A stretch of DNA of 13,052 nt from CAIQJJ01 sp964606085 (GTDB lineage Bacteria > Chloroflexota > Anaerolineae > Anaerolineales > UBA4823). The stretch's first letter is position 1, and each line of letters begins with the position of its first letter. The translations under genes were made by a program, and so were the position numbers. A model generated the notes under the pieces. That model made no database searches. It had not been told where the DNA came from and was given only the letters and a program-made list of their open reading frames with translations. This document shows, piece by piece, positions 1 through 6,498 of this stretch. Location of the stretch: NCBI GenBank assembly GCA_964606085.1, contig CAZSFD010000116.1, positions 1 through 13,052 on the forward strand. The letters are read 5' to 3'.

Positions 1-48
1 ACCGCTCTCCAAAAGCGGGGGTTGTGGGTTCGATTCCTGCCTGGCCTG
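1..48 (+). tRNA. tRNA-Trp (CCA anticodon), 3' part only
   Basis: The anticodon stem pairs 2-6 (CCGCT) with 14-18 (AGCGG) around loop CTCCAAA, which puts anticodon CCA at 9-11. A 5-nt variable loop follows, then a T arm (24-28 with 36-40, loop TTCGATT). The acceptor 3' strand is 41-47 and the discriminator is G48. The 5' half (acceptor 5' strand and D arm) lies outside the window. The bases after G48 are CCTT, so the 3' CCA is not encoded and must be added enzymatically. tRNA-Trp just upstream of secE-nusG is a common bacterial arrangement. Confidence 0.93.
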
Positions 49-70
49 CCTTCTGGGGTATTCCCCAAGA

Positions 71-97
71 AAAACGCCGCTGATAAGGCGGCGTTTT
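71..97 (+). terminator. Terminator-like hairpin between tRNA-Trp and secE
   Basis: A perfect 10-bp stem pairs 71-80 (AAAACGCCGC) with 88-97 (GCGGCGTTTT) around loop TGATAAG. The four T residues belong to the stem and are followed by AACC, so the U-tract is short. Termination may be partial, which would let transcription continue into secE; I see no convincing promoter in the 23 nt that remain before secE. A smaller hairpin (54-58 with 63-67) precedes it. Confidence 0.6.
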
Positions 98-120
98 AAC
101 CGTCAAGTGGAGAATTTGCC

Positions 121-345
121 GTGAGTGCCAACGATAAGCCAAATATCTTTCAGCGTTTTATTGCGTGGATAAGACAAATCTATCAGGAAACTGTTGGGGA
201 ACTACGCAAAGTCAATTGGCCTTCGCGTCGTGAAGCACTTAAATTGACGCGGATTGTTTTGATCGTGCTGGGTGTGATGACAGCGATTTTAGGTTCGTTG
301 GATTTTGTCTATTCGCAGTTATTCAAATTGCTGTTGAGCATCTGA
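121..345 (+). CDS. secE: Preprotein translocase subunit SecE
   Basis: SecE is the small essential subunit that clamps SecY in the SecYEG protein-conducting channel of the cytoplasmic membrane. The product is 74 residues, the usual short single-TM form. It has an N-terminal cytoplasmic amphipathic stretch, then the SecE signature with ELRKVNWPSRREAL at about residues 27-40, then one membrane segment at about 44-66 (RIVLIVLGVMTAILGSLDF). The start is GTG, preceded by GGAGA at 109-113 with 7-nt spacing. It lies between tRNA-Trp and nusG, the conserved secE-nusG order, and is probably co-transcribed with nusG 43 nt downstream. Confidence 0.95.
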   Translation: MSANDKPNIFQRFIAWIRQIYQETVGELRKVNWPSRREALKLTRIVLIVLGVMTAILGSLDFVYSQLFKLLLSI

Positions 346-388
346 GCGAGTGGCTGCTTTGGCGCGATCGTGAAACGAGGAAGATCGA

Positions 389-1015
389 ATGTTCGATAGC
401 GAAAACGAGCAAAAACCCAAATATGCTGGCGATCCTTCCTCCAGCGATCTTGAGTTTTCTGTCGGGGCCGATGAAACCGGCCAGTCGGCAGATGGTCGCG
501 CCTGGTATGTGGTGCATTGTTATTCAGGATATGAAAACAAGGTGCGTCACAACCTGGAGCAGCGCATTGATACCATGGGAATGAAAGATAAAATCTTCGA
601 TGTGGTCGTACCTACCGAAGAAGAAATTGAAGTCAAGGAAGGCAAACGGCGCACGGTTGAACGCAGGGTGTTTCCAGGGTATATCCTGGTCAATATGCTG
701 CTCAGCGAAGAATCGTGGTATGTCGTTCGCAACACGCCGGGTGTGACTGGTTTCGTGGGAATGGGGAACACCCCCACCCCATTGCGACCTGAGGAAGTGG
801 CCCAGATTATCAAGCGTATGGAGGCCGAATCGCCGCGGGTGAAAGTCACTTTCAAATCTGGTGATCGCGTGCGTATTGTGGATGGGCCTTTCAATGATTT
901 CCGCGGTTCTGTGTCGGAAGTGGATATGGAGCGGGCCAAGGTTCGCGTAATGGTAAACTTTTTTGGCCGCGAAACCCCGGTTGAGTTGGACTTTTTACAA
1001 GTTGAGAAAGCGTAA
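389..1015 (+). CDS. nusG: Transcription termination/antitermination factor NusG
   Basis: NusG binds the RNA polymerase clamp, modulates pausing and elongation, and links polymerase to Rho or the ribosome. The 208 residues contain an NGN domain from about residue 38 (AWYVVHCYSGYENKV, then RRVFPGYILVNM and the NTPGVTGFVG segment) to about 145. A C-terminal KOW domain runs from about 155 (SGDRVRIVDGPFNDFRGSV). A mostly acidic, polar extension of about 36 residues precedes the NGN domain. The ATG has GAGGAAG at 377-383 just upstream. No other in-frame start lies between it and the NGN domain, so the extension is probably real. It sits in the secE-nusG-rplK order. Confidence 0.97.
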   Translation: MFDSENEQKPKYAGDPSSSDLEFSVGADETGQSADGRAWYVVHCYSGYENKVRHNLEQRIDTMGMKDKIFDVVVPTEEEIEVKEGKRRTVERRVFPGYILVNMLLSEESWYVVRNTPGVTGFVGMGNTPTPLRPEEVAQIIKRMEAESPRVKVTFKSGDRVRIVDGPFNDFRGSVSEVDMERAKVRVMVNFFGRETPVELDFLQVEKA

Positions 1016-1050
1016 GGATCAGCAATTCCAGAAGGAAGCGCTGTGTAAAA

Positions 1051-1082
1051 GTGGGAGGGTATTCCCTGCCCGTTATCACCAC
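1051..1082 (+). promoter_or_regulatory. Putative ribosomal protein L1 binding site before rplK
   Basis: The segment begins GTGGGAGGG and ends ACCAC. GTGG (1051-1054) can pair with CCAC (1079-1082), and AGGG can pair with CCCT inside, leaving a purine-rich asymmetric internal loop. This resembles the L1-binding stem-loop of bacterial L11-operon leaders, where L1 represses translation of rplK-rplA. It lies directly upstream of the rplK Shine-Dalgarno AGGAG (1085-1089). A second copy with the same ends precedes rplA. The call rests on motif likeness and position only. Confidence 0.65.
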
Positions 1083-1096
1083 CCAGGAGTACTATT

Positions 1097-1522
1097 GTGG
1101 CAAAGAAATTGAAAGCAGTTGTTCGTTTGCAGATCAAGGCCGGCAAGGCCAATCCTGCACCCCCCATCGGACCCGCCCTCGCCGGGCATGGTATCAATTT
1201 GATGGCTTTTTGCAAGGAATATAATGCCCGCACCGCCCAGCGCGTTGGCGAGATCATCCCTGCAGAAATCAGCATTTTCACCGATGGGTCATTCACTTTT
1301 ATTCTGAAAACTCCACCTGCGGCTGAGTTATTGAAAAAGGCCGCTGGCATTGAGAAGGGGTCTGCCAATCCGAAACGCGACAAAATTGGCAAGATTCAGC
1401 GCCGGCATATCCGTGAGATCGCCGAATTGAAGATGAAAGACCTCAATGCGGTGGACATCGAGGGTGCCATGAAACAAATTGAAGGCACCGCCGTCAGCCT
1501 GGGGCTGGTTGTCGAGGACTAG
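1097..1522 (+). CDS. rplK: 50S ribosomal protein L11
   Basis: L11 binds 23S rRNA in the GTPase-associated centre at the base of the L10-L12 stalk, and it is needed for factor function and the stringent response. The 141 residues match the usual length. The N-terminal domain has LQIKAGKANPAPPIGPALAGHG at its start, with the proline-rich loop that methyltransferases and thiopeptides contact. The C-terminal RNA-binding domain spans about 73-141 (PPAAELLKKAAGIEKGS... and KMKDLNAVDIEGAMKQIEGTA). The start is GTG with AGGAG at 1085-1089. It is followed by rplA as in most bacteria. The 81-nt gap after nusG carries a probable L1-binding hairpin that would control translation. Confidence 0.98.
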   Translation: MAKKLKAVVRLQIKAGKANPAPPIGPALAGHGINLMAFCKEYNARTAQRVGEIIPAEISIFTDGSFTFILKTPPAAELLKKAAGIEKGSANPKRDKIGKIQRRHIREIAELKMKDLNAVDIEGAMKQIEGTAVSLGLVVED

Positions 1523-1528
1523 GAAATT

Positions 1529-1564
1529 GTGGGAGGGCAACTCGGTGTTGTCCGCTTGCACCAC
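1529..1564 (+). promoter_or_regulatory. Putative ribosomal protein L1 binding site before rplA
   Basis: This is the second GTGGGAGGG...ACCAC element, in the rplK-rplA gap. The outer stem pairs GTGG (1529-1532) with CCAC (1561-1564). The inner hairpin pairs GGGCAAC (1535-1541) with GTTGTCC (1547-1553) around TCGGT, with one G-U pair. The spacing and the conserved G-rich and CACCAC ends match the site before rplK although the inner stem differs in sequence. That pattern fits conserved RNA structure rather than chance repetition. It ends just before the rplA Shine-Dalgarno (AAGGAG, 1566-1571). Confidence 0.7.
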
Positions 1565-1577
1565 GAAGGAGTAATAA

Positions 1578-2294
1578 ATGGCGAAACATGGTAAAAAATA
1601 CCTCGAAGCAGCGGCGAAAGTAGACCGTGAACGTTCGTATACACCCGATGAAGCATTGGCTTTGGTAAAAGATACCTCAACGGTCAAATTTGACGCGACC
1701 GTAGAAGTTCACATGCGCCTGGGTGTTGACCCCCGTCATGCTGATCAGCAAGTGCGTGATGTGGTTGTCTTACCGCATGGCCTGGGTAAGACGGTGCGTG
1801 TGTTGGTGTTTGCCCAGGGTGAAGGGGTTGCCCTGGCGCGTGAAGCCGGCGCTGATTATGTGGCCGACGACGAAATGATTGCCAAGATTCAAGGCGGTTG
1901 GACTGATTTCGATGTGGCCATCGCCACGCCAGACGTGATGGGCAAAGTCGGTCGCCTCGGTCGCATCTTAGGCCCGCGTGGGTTGATGCCCAACCCGAAA
2001 GCTGGTACGGTTGTTCCGGCAGAAGACCTGCCGCGGGTGATCCACGAGTCAAAAGCGGGCCGCGTGGAATTTCGCGTGGACAAAACTTCCAATCTGCACG
2101 TTCCGATAGGTAAAGTATCTTTCGAGCAGGGCAAACTTTATGACAACCTGGCAGCCCTGATGGAAGCGGTCAAGAAAGCTCGGCCTTCGGCGATGAAAGG
2201 CGTTTACATCAAGCGCGTTGCGTTGACCTCAACGATGGGGCCTGGCGTCAAAGTAGACGCCACGCAGGTGCAAAGTATGGAATCTCGTTTGTAA
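1578..2294 (+). CDS. rplA: 50S ribosomal protein L1
   Basis: L1 forms the mobile L1 stalk of the large subunit, which helps release E-site tRNA. It is also the translational repressor of its own operon in many bacteria. The product is 238 residues, the usual length. It begins KHGKKYLEAAAKVDRERSY and carries the L1 signature region GRLGRILGPRGLMPNPKAG at about residues 126-144. The C-terminal half has FRVDKTSNLHVPIGKVSF and ends with SAMKGVYIKRVALTSTMGPG. The ATG at 1578 has AAGGAG 6 nt upstream. The gene follows rplK after a 55-nt gap that holds a probable L1-binding hairpin. Confidence 0.98.
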   Translation: MAKHGKKYLEAAAKVDRERSYTPDEALALVKDTSTVKFDATVEVHMRLGVDPRHADQQVRDVVVLPHGLGKTVRVLVFAQGEGVALAREAGADYVADDEMIAKIQGGWTDFDVAIATPDVMGKVGRLGRILGPRGLMPNPKAGTVVPAEDLPRVIHESKAGRVEFRVDKTSNLHVPIGKVSFEQGKLYDNLAALMEAVKKARPSAMKGVYIKRVALTSTMGPGVKVDATQVQSMESRL

Positions 2295-2303
2295 AATCAA
2301 ATT

Positions 2304-2400
2304 GTGCGTGTGTTGTACGCACTTTTCGCCATAGACAGCAGGCGCTGTGCAAAACCGTTTCACAGCTTAATCTCCTGCCGAGGTGAAGACAACTTCGTCC
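2304..2400 (+). promoter_or_regulatory. Ribosomal protein L10 leader RNA
   Basis: The 217-nt gap before rplJ contains the conserved L10-leader core: AGACAGCAGG at 2333-2342 and CTTAATCTCCTGCCGAGG at 2366-2383. Stem GCAGG (2338-2342) pairs with CCTGC (2374-2378). Above it GCTGTG (2344-2349) pairs with CACAGC (2361-2366), leaving the CTTAATCT internal bulge typical of the L10 (kink-turn-like) site. An extra hairpin pairs GTGCGT (2304-2309) with ACGCAC (2317-2322), followed by four T. In studied bacteria L10(L12)n binds this leader and represses rplJL. Here a terminator follows at 2441, so the element is probably a transcriptional attenuator. Confidence 0.9.
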
Positions 2401-2440
2401 CTATCGCATAGATAGGCTAATCTGGTATACAGATTTATGA

Positions 2441-2475
2441 AAAGTCTTTGCCTCGATTGTGGCAAAGACTTTTTT
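2441..2475 (+). terminator. Rho-independent attenuator of the rplJL leader
   Basis: A perfect 12-bp stem pairs 2441-2452 with 2461-2472 (AAAGTCTTTGCC with GGCAAAGACTTT) around loop TCGATTGT, followed by a run of T. It stands between the L10 leader and the rplJ Shine-Dalgarno, so unregulated termination would block rplJ. The leader segment 2379-2390 (CGAGGTGAAGAC) can pair over 12 positions with 2444-2455 (GTCTTTGCCTCG), using two G-U pairs. That pairing destroys the terminator stem. The two structures are mutually exclusive, as in an attenuator. Confidence 0.88.
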
Positions 2476-2511
2476 GTTTAGGAAATTCTGGCGAAAGGAG
2501 GTGAATTTTCA

Positions 2512-3054
2512 TTGGCTATTACCAAAGAACGAAAAGATGAATTGTTGGCCCGCTATGTGGATTGGGCCGGCCGTAGTCAGGCGCTATTTGTAACCAAGTA
2601 TTCTGGCCTGAATATGAAAGATGTGGATACGCTGCGGGCGAAATTACGCGAAGTGGGCAGCGAGTTCCATGTGGTCAAGAATACGCTGGCCTCGTTAGCT
2701 TTGCAGCAGGCTGGCGTCGAGATGTCGCACGATGTTCTCGAAGGCAGTACGGCGATTTGTTTCGCATTCAACGATGTCGCAGCAACGGCGAAATTGATCA
2801 CGGAGATCGCTAAATCCTCTGAGTTTGTGGCGATCAAGGGTGGTTCATTGGGCAAACGCGCCATTTCGGCAGATGGCGTCAAGGCCCTGGCTGACCTGCC
2901 ACCGTTGCCGGTGATGCGGGCGCAGTTGTTGGGTGTTATTTCTGCCCCGGCCAGCAAGTTGGTACGCACATTGGCCGAGCCTGCGCGTGGCCTGGCGGCT
3001 GTGCTGAAGGCCAAAGTGGATGCGGCTGAAGCGGCCACGCAACCGGCGGCCTGA
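2512..3054 (+). CDS. rplJ: 50S ribosomal protein L10
   Basis: L10 anchors L7/L12 dimers to the large subunit and, with L12 bound, represses its own operon. The 180 residues are near the usual length. The globular N-terminal domain begins AITKERKDELLARYVDWAGRSQALFVTKYSGLNMKDVDTLR and includes FHVVKNTLASLA at about 54-65. The C-terminal helix that carries L12 dimers spans about 140-180 (ISAPASKLVRTLAEPARGLAAVLKAK). The start appears to be TTG, placed 10 nt after a very strong AAAGGAGGTG (2494-2503); no ATG or GTG fits this position. An L10 leader and attenuator lie directly upstream, and rplL follows after 108 nt. Confidence 0.97.
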   Translation: MAITKERKDELLARYVDWAGRSQALFVTKYSGLNMKDVDTLRAKLREVGSEFHVVKNTLASLALQQAGVEMSHDVLEGSTAICFAFNDVAATAKLITEIAKSSEFVAIKGGSLGKRAISADGVKALADLPPLPVMRAQLLGVISAPASKLVRTLAEPARGLAAVLKAKVDAAEAATQPAA

Positions 3055-3162
3055 TTTTTTTCAAGGCTGGCAGGTTCAAAAATAGAAGGTTCTGCTTGCT
3101 GGCCTGTTTCACGGATAACCTTCAAAAATTAAAATCTACAAACAAAGTAAGGAGTTTTTGCA

Positions 3163-3546
3163 ATGGCTGATCTCGCTAAACTGGTTGAGGAACTGAGCCA
3201 ACTTTCAGTCCTCGAAGCTGCTGATTTGGTAAAAATGTTGGAAGAAAAATGGGGCGTTTCTGCTGCGGCACCCGTTGCCGCGATGGCTGCTGGCCCCGCC
3301 GCTGCCGCTGCTGCCCCTGAACCGGTGGAAGAGCAGACCGAGTTCGATGTGATCATCAAGGACGCTGGCGCCAAGAAGATCGAAGTCATCAAGGTCGTGC
3401 GCCAACTGACCAGCCTGGGCCTCAAAGAGGCCAAGGATGTGGCCGAGACCGCTGGCTCGAAGGTGTTGGAAGCCGTGAGCAAAGAAGTTGCCAACGATGC
3501 CAAGGCCAAGCTCGAAGCTGCTGGCGCTTCTGTCGAAGTCAAGTAA
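3163..3546 (+). CDS. rplL: 50S ribosomal protein L7/L12
   Basis: L7/L12 dimers form the ribosomal stalk that recruits and activates translational GTPases. The product is 127 residues with the full domain order. The N-terminal dimerisation helices that bind L10 are at 1-31 (LAKLVEELSQLSVLEAADLVKMLEE). An Ala/Pro-rich flexible hinge lies at about 36-58. The C-terminal factor-binding domain starts at TEFDVIIKDAG and continues with KIEVIKVVRQLTSLGLKEAKDV, the conserved helices that contact EF-G and EF-Tu. The ATG has AAGGAG (3149-3154) upstream. The gap to rplJ has a loose inverted repeat (3085-3091 with 3117-3123) of unknown role. A strong terminator follows, so rplL ends the operon. Confidence 0.98.
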   Translation: MADLAKLVEELSQLSVLEAADLVKMLEEKWGVSAAAPVAAMAAGPAAAAAAPEPVEEQTEFDVIIKDAGAKKIEVIKVVRQLTSLGLKEAKDVAETAGSKVLEAVSKEVANDAKAKLEAAGASVEVK

Positions 3547-3568
3547 ATTCTTGCAACCCATGTACGCG

Positions 3569-3600
3569 ACAAAGGCCGTCGGTTTTCCGGCGGCCTTTGT
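3569..3600 (+). terminator. Terminator at the end of the rplJL operon
   Basis: A 14-bp stem pairs 3569-3582 with 3587-3600 (ACAAAGGCCG with CGGCCTTTGT as the outer part, one T-G wobble inside), with a TTTT loop. The downstream strand runs into GATTTTG, so the U-tract is interrupted but present. It lies 22 nt after the rplL stop and before a separately transcribed two-component pair. Confidence 0.85.
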
Positions 3601-3625
3601 GATTTTGCTGTGGCTGTGGTATATT
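3598..3625 (+). promoter_or_regulatory. Possible sigma-70-type promoter for the two-component genes
   Basis: TTGTGA (3598-3603) and TATATT (3620-3625) are separated by 16 nt and lie just before the response regulator. The -35 box overlaps the descending arm of the rplL terminator. A start about 7 nt after the -10 box would leave an untranslated leader of only about 11 nt, which begins right at the Shine-Dalgarno. That is unusually short and lowers confidence. Confidence 0.35.
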
Positions 3626-3642
3626 CAGAACCGGAGGACAGC

Positions 3643-4320
3643 ATGAGCGCCCGAATACTTGTAATTGAAGATGATGAAGCGATCTTGAAGTTGCTCCGCC
3701 GGGGACTTGCCTATGAAGGGTACGCAGTGGATACCGCCACTGACGGGCAGGCGGGTTTGTTATTGGCGCGCGATACACCCCCAGACCTGGTGATCCTCGA
3801 TCTGATGCTCCCAGGCATTGATGGCCTCGAAGTGTGCCGCCGCCTGCGCACCGGTGGACCCGTGCCAATCATCATTCTGACGGCCAAGGATTCGATCAAC
3901 GACCGCATCGTCGGCCTCGATATGGGCGCCGACGATTACCTGGTCAAGCCCTTCGATCTGGACGAACTGCTGGCACGCATTCGTGCCTTGCTGCGCCGGG
4001 CGCAGCCTACCCGCCCACAAGTTCTTCGCTTTGCCGACCTTTCCCTCGATACTGGCACCCGGCAGGCCATGCGCGGCGAACGGGTGATCGCTTTGACCGC
4101 CAAAGAATATGAATTGCTTGAATTGTTCATGCGTCATCCGCGCCAGGTGTTGACCCGCGATATGATCTTTGACCGTGTATGGGGATATGATTTTGGCGGC
4201 GAATCCAACATCATCGAAGTTTACATGCGCTATCTACGCCAGAAACTCGAAACTGAAAAAGAAACGCGCCTGCTTCACACGGTCAGGGGGATGGGATACG
4301 TGCTACGCGAAGATTCTTGA
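3643..4320 (+). CDS. OmpR/PhoB-family two-component response regulator
   Basis: This is a cytoplasmic DNA-binding regulator activated by phosphotransfer from the kinase encoded next to it. The 225 residues hold a receiver domain (about 4-117) and a winged-helix DNA-binding domain (about 128-223). The receiver has the acidic pair D10-D11, phospho-acceptor D53 in VILDLMLPG, switch T80 and K102 in the LVKPF motif. The C-terminal domain shows LTAKEYELLELFMRHPRQVLTRD and the end HTVRGMGYVL, typical of the family. The ATG at 3643 has GGAGGA at 3633-3638 (4-nt gap). An in-frame GTG at 3610 would only add residues unlike a receiver start. The kinase gene begins 10 nt after the stop, so the two form an operon. 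Target genes and signal cannot be read from the sequence. Confidence 0.95.
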   Translation: MSARILVIEDDEAILKLLRRGLAYEGYAVDTATDGQAGLLLARDTPPDLVILDLMLPGIDGLEVCRRLRTGGPVPIIILTAKDSINDRIVGLDMGADDYLVKPFDLDELLARIRALLRRAQPTRPQVLRFADLSLDTGTRQAMRGERVIALTAKEYELLELFMRHPRQVLTRDMIFDRVWGYDFGGESNIIEVYMRYLRQKLETEKETRLLHTVRGMGYVLREDS

Positions 4321-4330
4321 ACCTGGTCTT

Positions 4331-5719
4331 ATGCCCTTGCGATCACGCCTGACCTTGCTTTATACCTCCCTGGTGGGGGGTATTTTGCTTTTATTTGACC
4401 TGGTGGTGTATGCCTCGGTCAGTTTTATCCTCGTTGGGCAATTGGATGGCATTTTGCGGCGCACCGCGCTGGATTTATTGGATGGCGCACGCGTCAATAC
4501 CCTGGGCGAACTGACGATGATGGACCCGCCCAGGTTGGGTTTACCTGCTGATGTGTATGTGCAATTATGGAGTCTGAATGGGCAGCTTGCCGCTTTCTCG
4601 CCCAACGCCAGCCAGTTGACCACCCCATTTAGCTCGATGGCGTTGGGTTCGCGCACGGTAAGCCTGCGCGACGTTTATGTAGAAGGGGCGCATTTTCGGG
4701 TGTTGAGCGTGCCTTTGATCCTGCCGGAAAGCAAACGACCGGCAGGCACATTGCAAGTGGCCTCGAAAATGGCGGTGGTAGATGTCACGCAGCAGGTTTT
4801 AGCGGCTATCCTGATGGCAGGAACCGTGATTGCCGTGGGCATTACCAGTCTCGCTGCCTGGTTCAGCGCCCGGCAAGCTCTGGCCCCCTTGCAAGAAGTG
4901 ACCCGTGTGGCCTTACAAATCACCCGCGCCGATGATCTCTCGCGGCGCATTCCCAATCCTGCTTCCCCCAACGACGAAATTGGCTCGTTGATCAGCGCCT
5001 TCAACCAGACCTTGAGCCGGCTTGAAAACCTGTTCCACTCGCAGCGCCGTTTCATGGCCGATGTGGGCCACGAACTGCGCACGCCGTTGACCGTCATCAA
5101 GGGCAATGTGGACTTGATGCAGCGCATGGATCAGGTGGATCAGGAATCGCTGTGCAGCATCGAAAGCGAAGTAGAACGCCTGACGCGCCTGGTGGGAGAC
5201 CTGCTGCTGCTGGCGCAAGCCGAATCGGGCAAAATTACGCTGGACCGCCGCACGGTGGAATTGGATACCCTGGTGCTGGAGGCGCTCAACCAGATGCGCG
5301 TGTTGGCACGCGATCGCCTGACCCTGCGCCTGGGTGAAATTGACCAGGTTTTGGTATGCGGCGACCGGGATCGGCTGAAACAGGTATTGGTTAACCTGAT
5401 TGGCAATGCCATCCATTACACGCAGGCGGGAGGGGAAGTGGTTGTGGGCGTGGGAAAGGTGGGTCAGCAGGCGCGCCTGACCGTCAGTGATAACGGGCCT
5501 GGTATCCCGGTAGAAGATCAGCCCTATCTTTTCGAGCGTTTTTATCGCGGTGAAAAGTCGCGCACACGCCCGAAAGATGGCAAGGGTTTTGGCCTGGGGC
5601 TTTCGATTGCCTACTGGATTGTGCGCCATCACGGGGGACGCATCGAGGTCAACTCGGCTGAGGGCCACGGCACCACCTTTGCCGTCTGGCTGCCCCTGGC
5701 CGAAAAAGATTGCCCCTGA
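4331..5719 (+). CDS. Membrane sensor histidine kinase (HAMP-HisKA-HATPase)
   Basis: This is the sensor partner of the upstream response regulator. From ATG 4331 it has 462 residues. TM1 is about 12-36. An extracytoplasmic sensor region of about 120 residues with no recognised fold follows. TM2 is about 156-180 (AAILMAGTVIAVGITSLAAWF). A HAMP linker spans about 181-235 and contains NDEIGSLISAFNQTL. The HisKA H-box is FMADVGHELRTPLT with phospho-acceptor H247. The ATP-binding domain has the N-box VLVNLIGNAIHYT (about 353-365), DNGPGIP (about 387), an F-box YLFERFYRG and the G2 box GFGLGLSIAYW. No good Shine-Dalgarno precedes 4331, so translational coupling to the regulator is likely. The open frame extends upstream to 4169, but that part overlaps the regulator and looks non-coding. 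The 3' end is 2 bp from the converging aldolase gene. Confidence 0.93.
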   Translation: MPLRSRLTLLYTSLVGGILLLFDLVVYASVSFILVGQLDGILRRTALDLLDGARVNTLGELTMMDPPRLGLPADVYVQLWSLNGQLAAFSPNASQLTTPFSSMALGSRTVSLRDVYVEGAHFRVLSVPLILPESKRPAGTLQVASKMAVVDVTQQVLAAILMAGTVIAVGITSLAAWFSARQALAPLQEVTRVALQITRADDLSRRIPNPASPNDEIGSLISAFNQTLSRLENLFHSQRRFMADVGHELRTPLTVIKGNVDLMQRMDQVDQESLCSIESEVERLTRLVGDLLLLAQAESGKITLDRRTVELDTLVLEALNQMRVLARDRLTLRLGEIDQVLVCGDRDRLKQVLVNLIGNAIHYTQAGGEVVVGVGKVGQQARLTVSDNGPGIPVEDQPYLFERFYRGEKSRTRPKDGKGFGLGLSIAYWIVRHHGGRIEVNSAEGHGTTFAVWLPLAEKDCP

Positions 5720-5721
5720 CG

Positions 5722-6366
5722 CTATCCCCTGCCACGGGCGACTTCAGCGACAAACTGCCGGGCGCGTTCGATCAATCCCGGCCAATCCTGGCTCTCGAGC
5801 AACTTTGCATCGAGCAATTCTCCCCCAACCCCCACGGCGGCTGCGCCAGCCCGAATAAACTCGGCAGCATTCGACAGGTTTACGCCCCCCACCGGTACGA
5901 TCTCCACCTGGGGCAGTGGCGCTTTGAGCGCCTTGATAAACCCTGGCCCGCCCACGCTGGCCGGGAACAGCTTCACCATATCGGCGCCCCATTCCCAGGC
6001 CGTGAGAACTTCGGTTGGCGTGTAAACGCCAGGAAAAACAGGGATGCTGTAACGCCGGCACAGGGCAATCACTTCAGCTTTCAACGTGGGCGTGACAATG
6101 AACTGCGCTCCAGCCAGGATGGCCGCCCGCGCACTGTCTGCATCCAACACGGTTCCAGCGCCGAATGTGACCTGCTCTTTGAAATGGCCGACTGCTTTTT
6201 CGATGACCCCCAAGGCCCCCGGCGTGGTCATGGTCACTTCGATAGCCGTCACCCCACCGATGCGAATGGCCTCGGCGGCGGCCATCAATTGCTCAGAGCT
6301 TTTGGCACGCAAAATGGCAATCACACCGCTGGTGCGGATCAGGTGCAGACAAGTTTCTCGGTTCAT
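5722..6366 (-). CDS. eda: KDPG/KHG aldolase (2-dehydro-3-deoxy-phosphogluconate aldolase)
   Basis: This class I aldolase cleaves KDPG to pyruvate and glyceraldehyde-3-phosphate (Entner-Doudoroff and sugar-acid catabolism); family members can also split 4-hydroxy-2-oxoglutarate. The 214 residues are the usual length for this TIM-barrel family. Visible motifs are SGVIAILR near the N-terminus, IEVT with catalytic E43, the FGAGTVLDADSARAAILAGA segment with FIVTP, and MVKLFPA with Schiff-base lysine K132. VPVGGVNLSNAAEFI and AVGVGG form the phosphate-binding loops. The start is well set: AAGGAG (complement of 6377-6382) lies 10 nt upstream of ATG. It stands alone on this strand, with no dehydratase or sugar kinase in view, so the exact sugar acid is unknown. 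It diverges from the flavin-regulated ABC operon. Confidence 0.93.
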   Translation of the reverse strand: MNRETCLHLIRTSGVIAILRAKSSEQLMAAAEAIRIGGVTAIEVTMTTPGALGVIEKAVGHFKEQVTFGAGTVLDADSARAAILAGAQFIVTPTLKAEVIALCRRYSIPVFPGVYTPTEVLTAWEWGADMVKLFPASVGGPGFIKALKAPLPQVEIVPVGGVNLSNAAEFIRAGAAAVGVGGELLDAKLLESQDWPGLIERARQFVAEVARGRG

Positions 6367-6449
6367 CGTGTAGCAACTCCTTCAGAATGGGTTGTGGTGT
6401 ATTTTACCCTGGATGAATCGCTCTGCTTGCGGCCTGGCGCTCAAACACT

Positions 6450-6480
6450 TTGCTATGCCGACCCATTTCTTGAGTATAAT
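6450..6480 (+). promoter_or_regulatory. Promoter of the FMN-riboswitch/ABC operon
   Basis: A consensus -10 box TATAAT lies at 6475-6480. A weak -35, TTGCTA at 6450-6455, sits 19 nt upstream, longer than the preferred spacing. A start about 7 nt downstream (near 6487) would fall just before the riboswitch P1 stem (6499), which is the expected placement. The same 109-nt region between 6366 and 6475 must also hold the aldolase promoter on the other strand. A TAAAAT there (complement of 6400-6405) is the only candidate, and it lacks a clear -35. Confidence 0.62.
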
Positions 6481-6498
6481 CTGCCCGCAAATTCAATA

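Noticed and set aside
547..1392. Long open frame on the - strand across nusG and rplK
   Set aside because: It lies opposite two certain genes, has no recognisable domain and no Shine-Dalgarno. It is a by-product of their codon use.
3085..3123. Inverted repeat GAAGGTT/AACCTTC in the rplJ-rplL gap as a regulatory element
   Set aside because: The stem is 7 bp with a 25-nt loop and no T-run. It may be chance, so it is mentioned only in the rplL entry.
4169..4330. Extended N-terminus of the histidine kinase inside the regulator gene
   Set aside because: The added residues do not resemble a kinase start and overlap the regulator winged-helix coding region; ATG 4331 gives a normal TM1 start.
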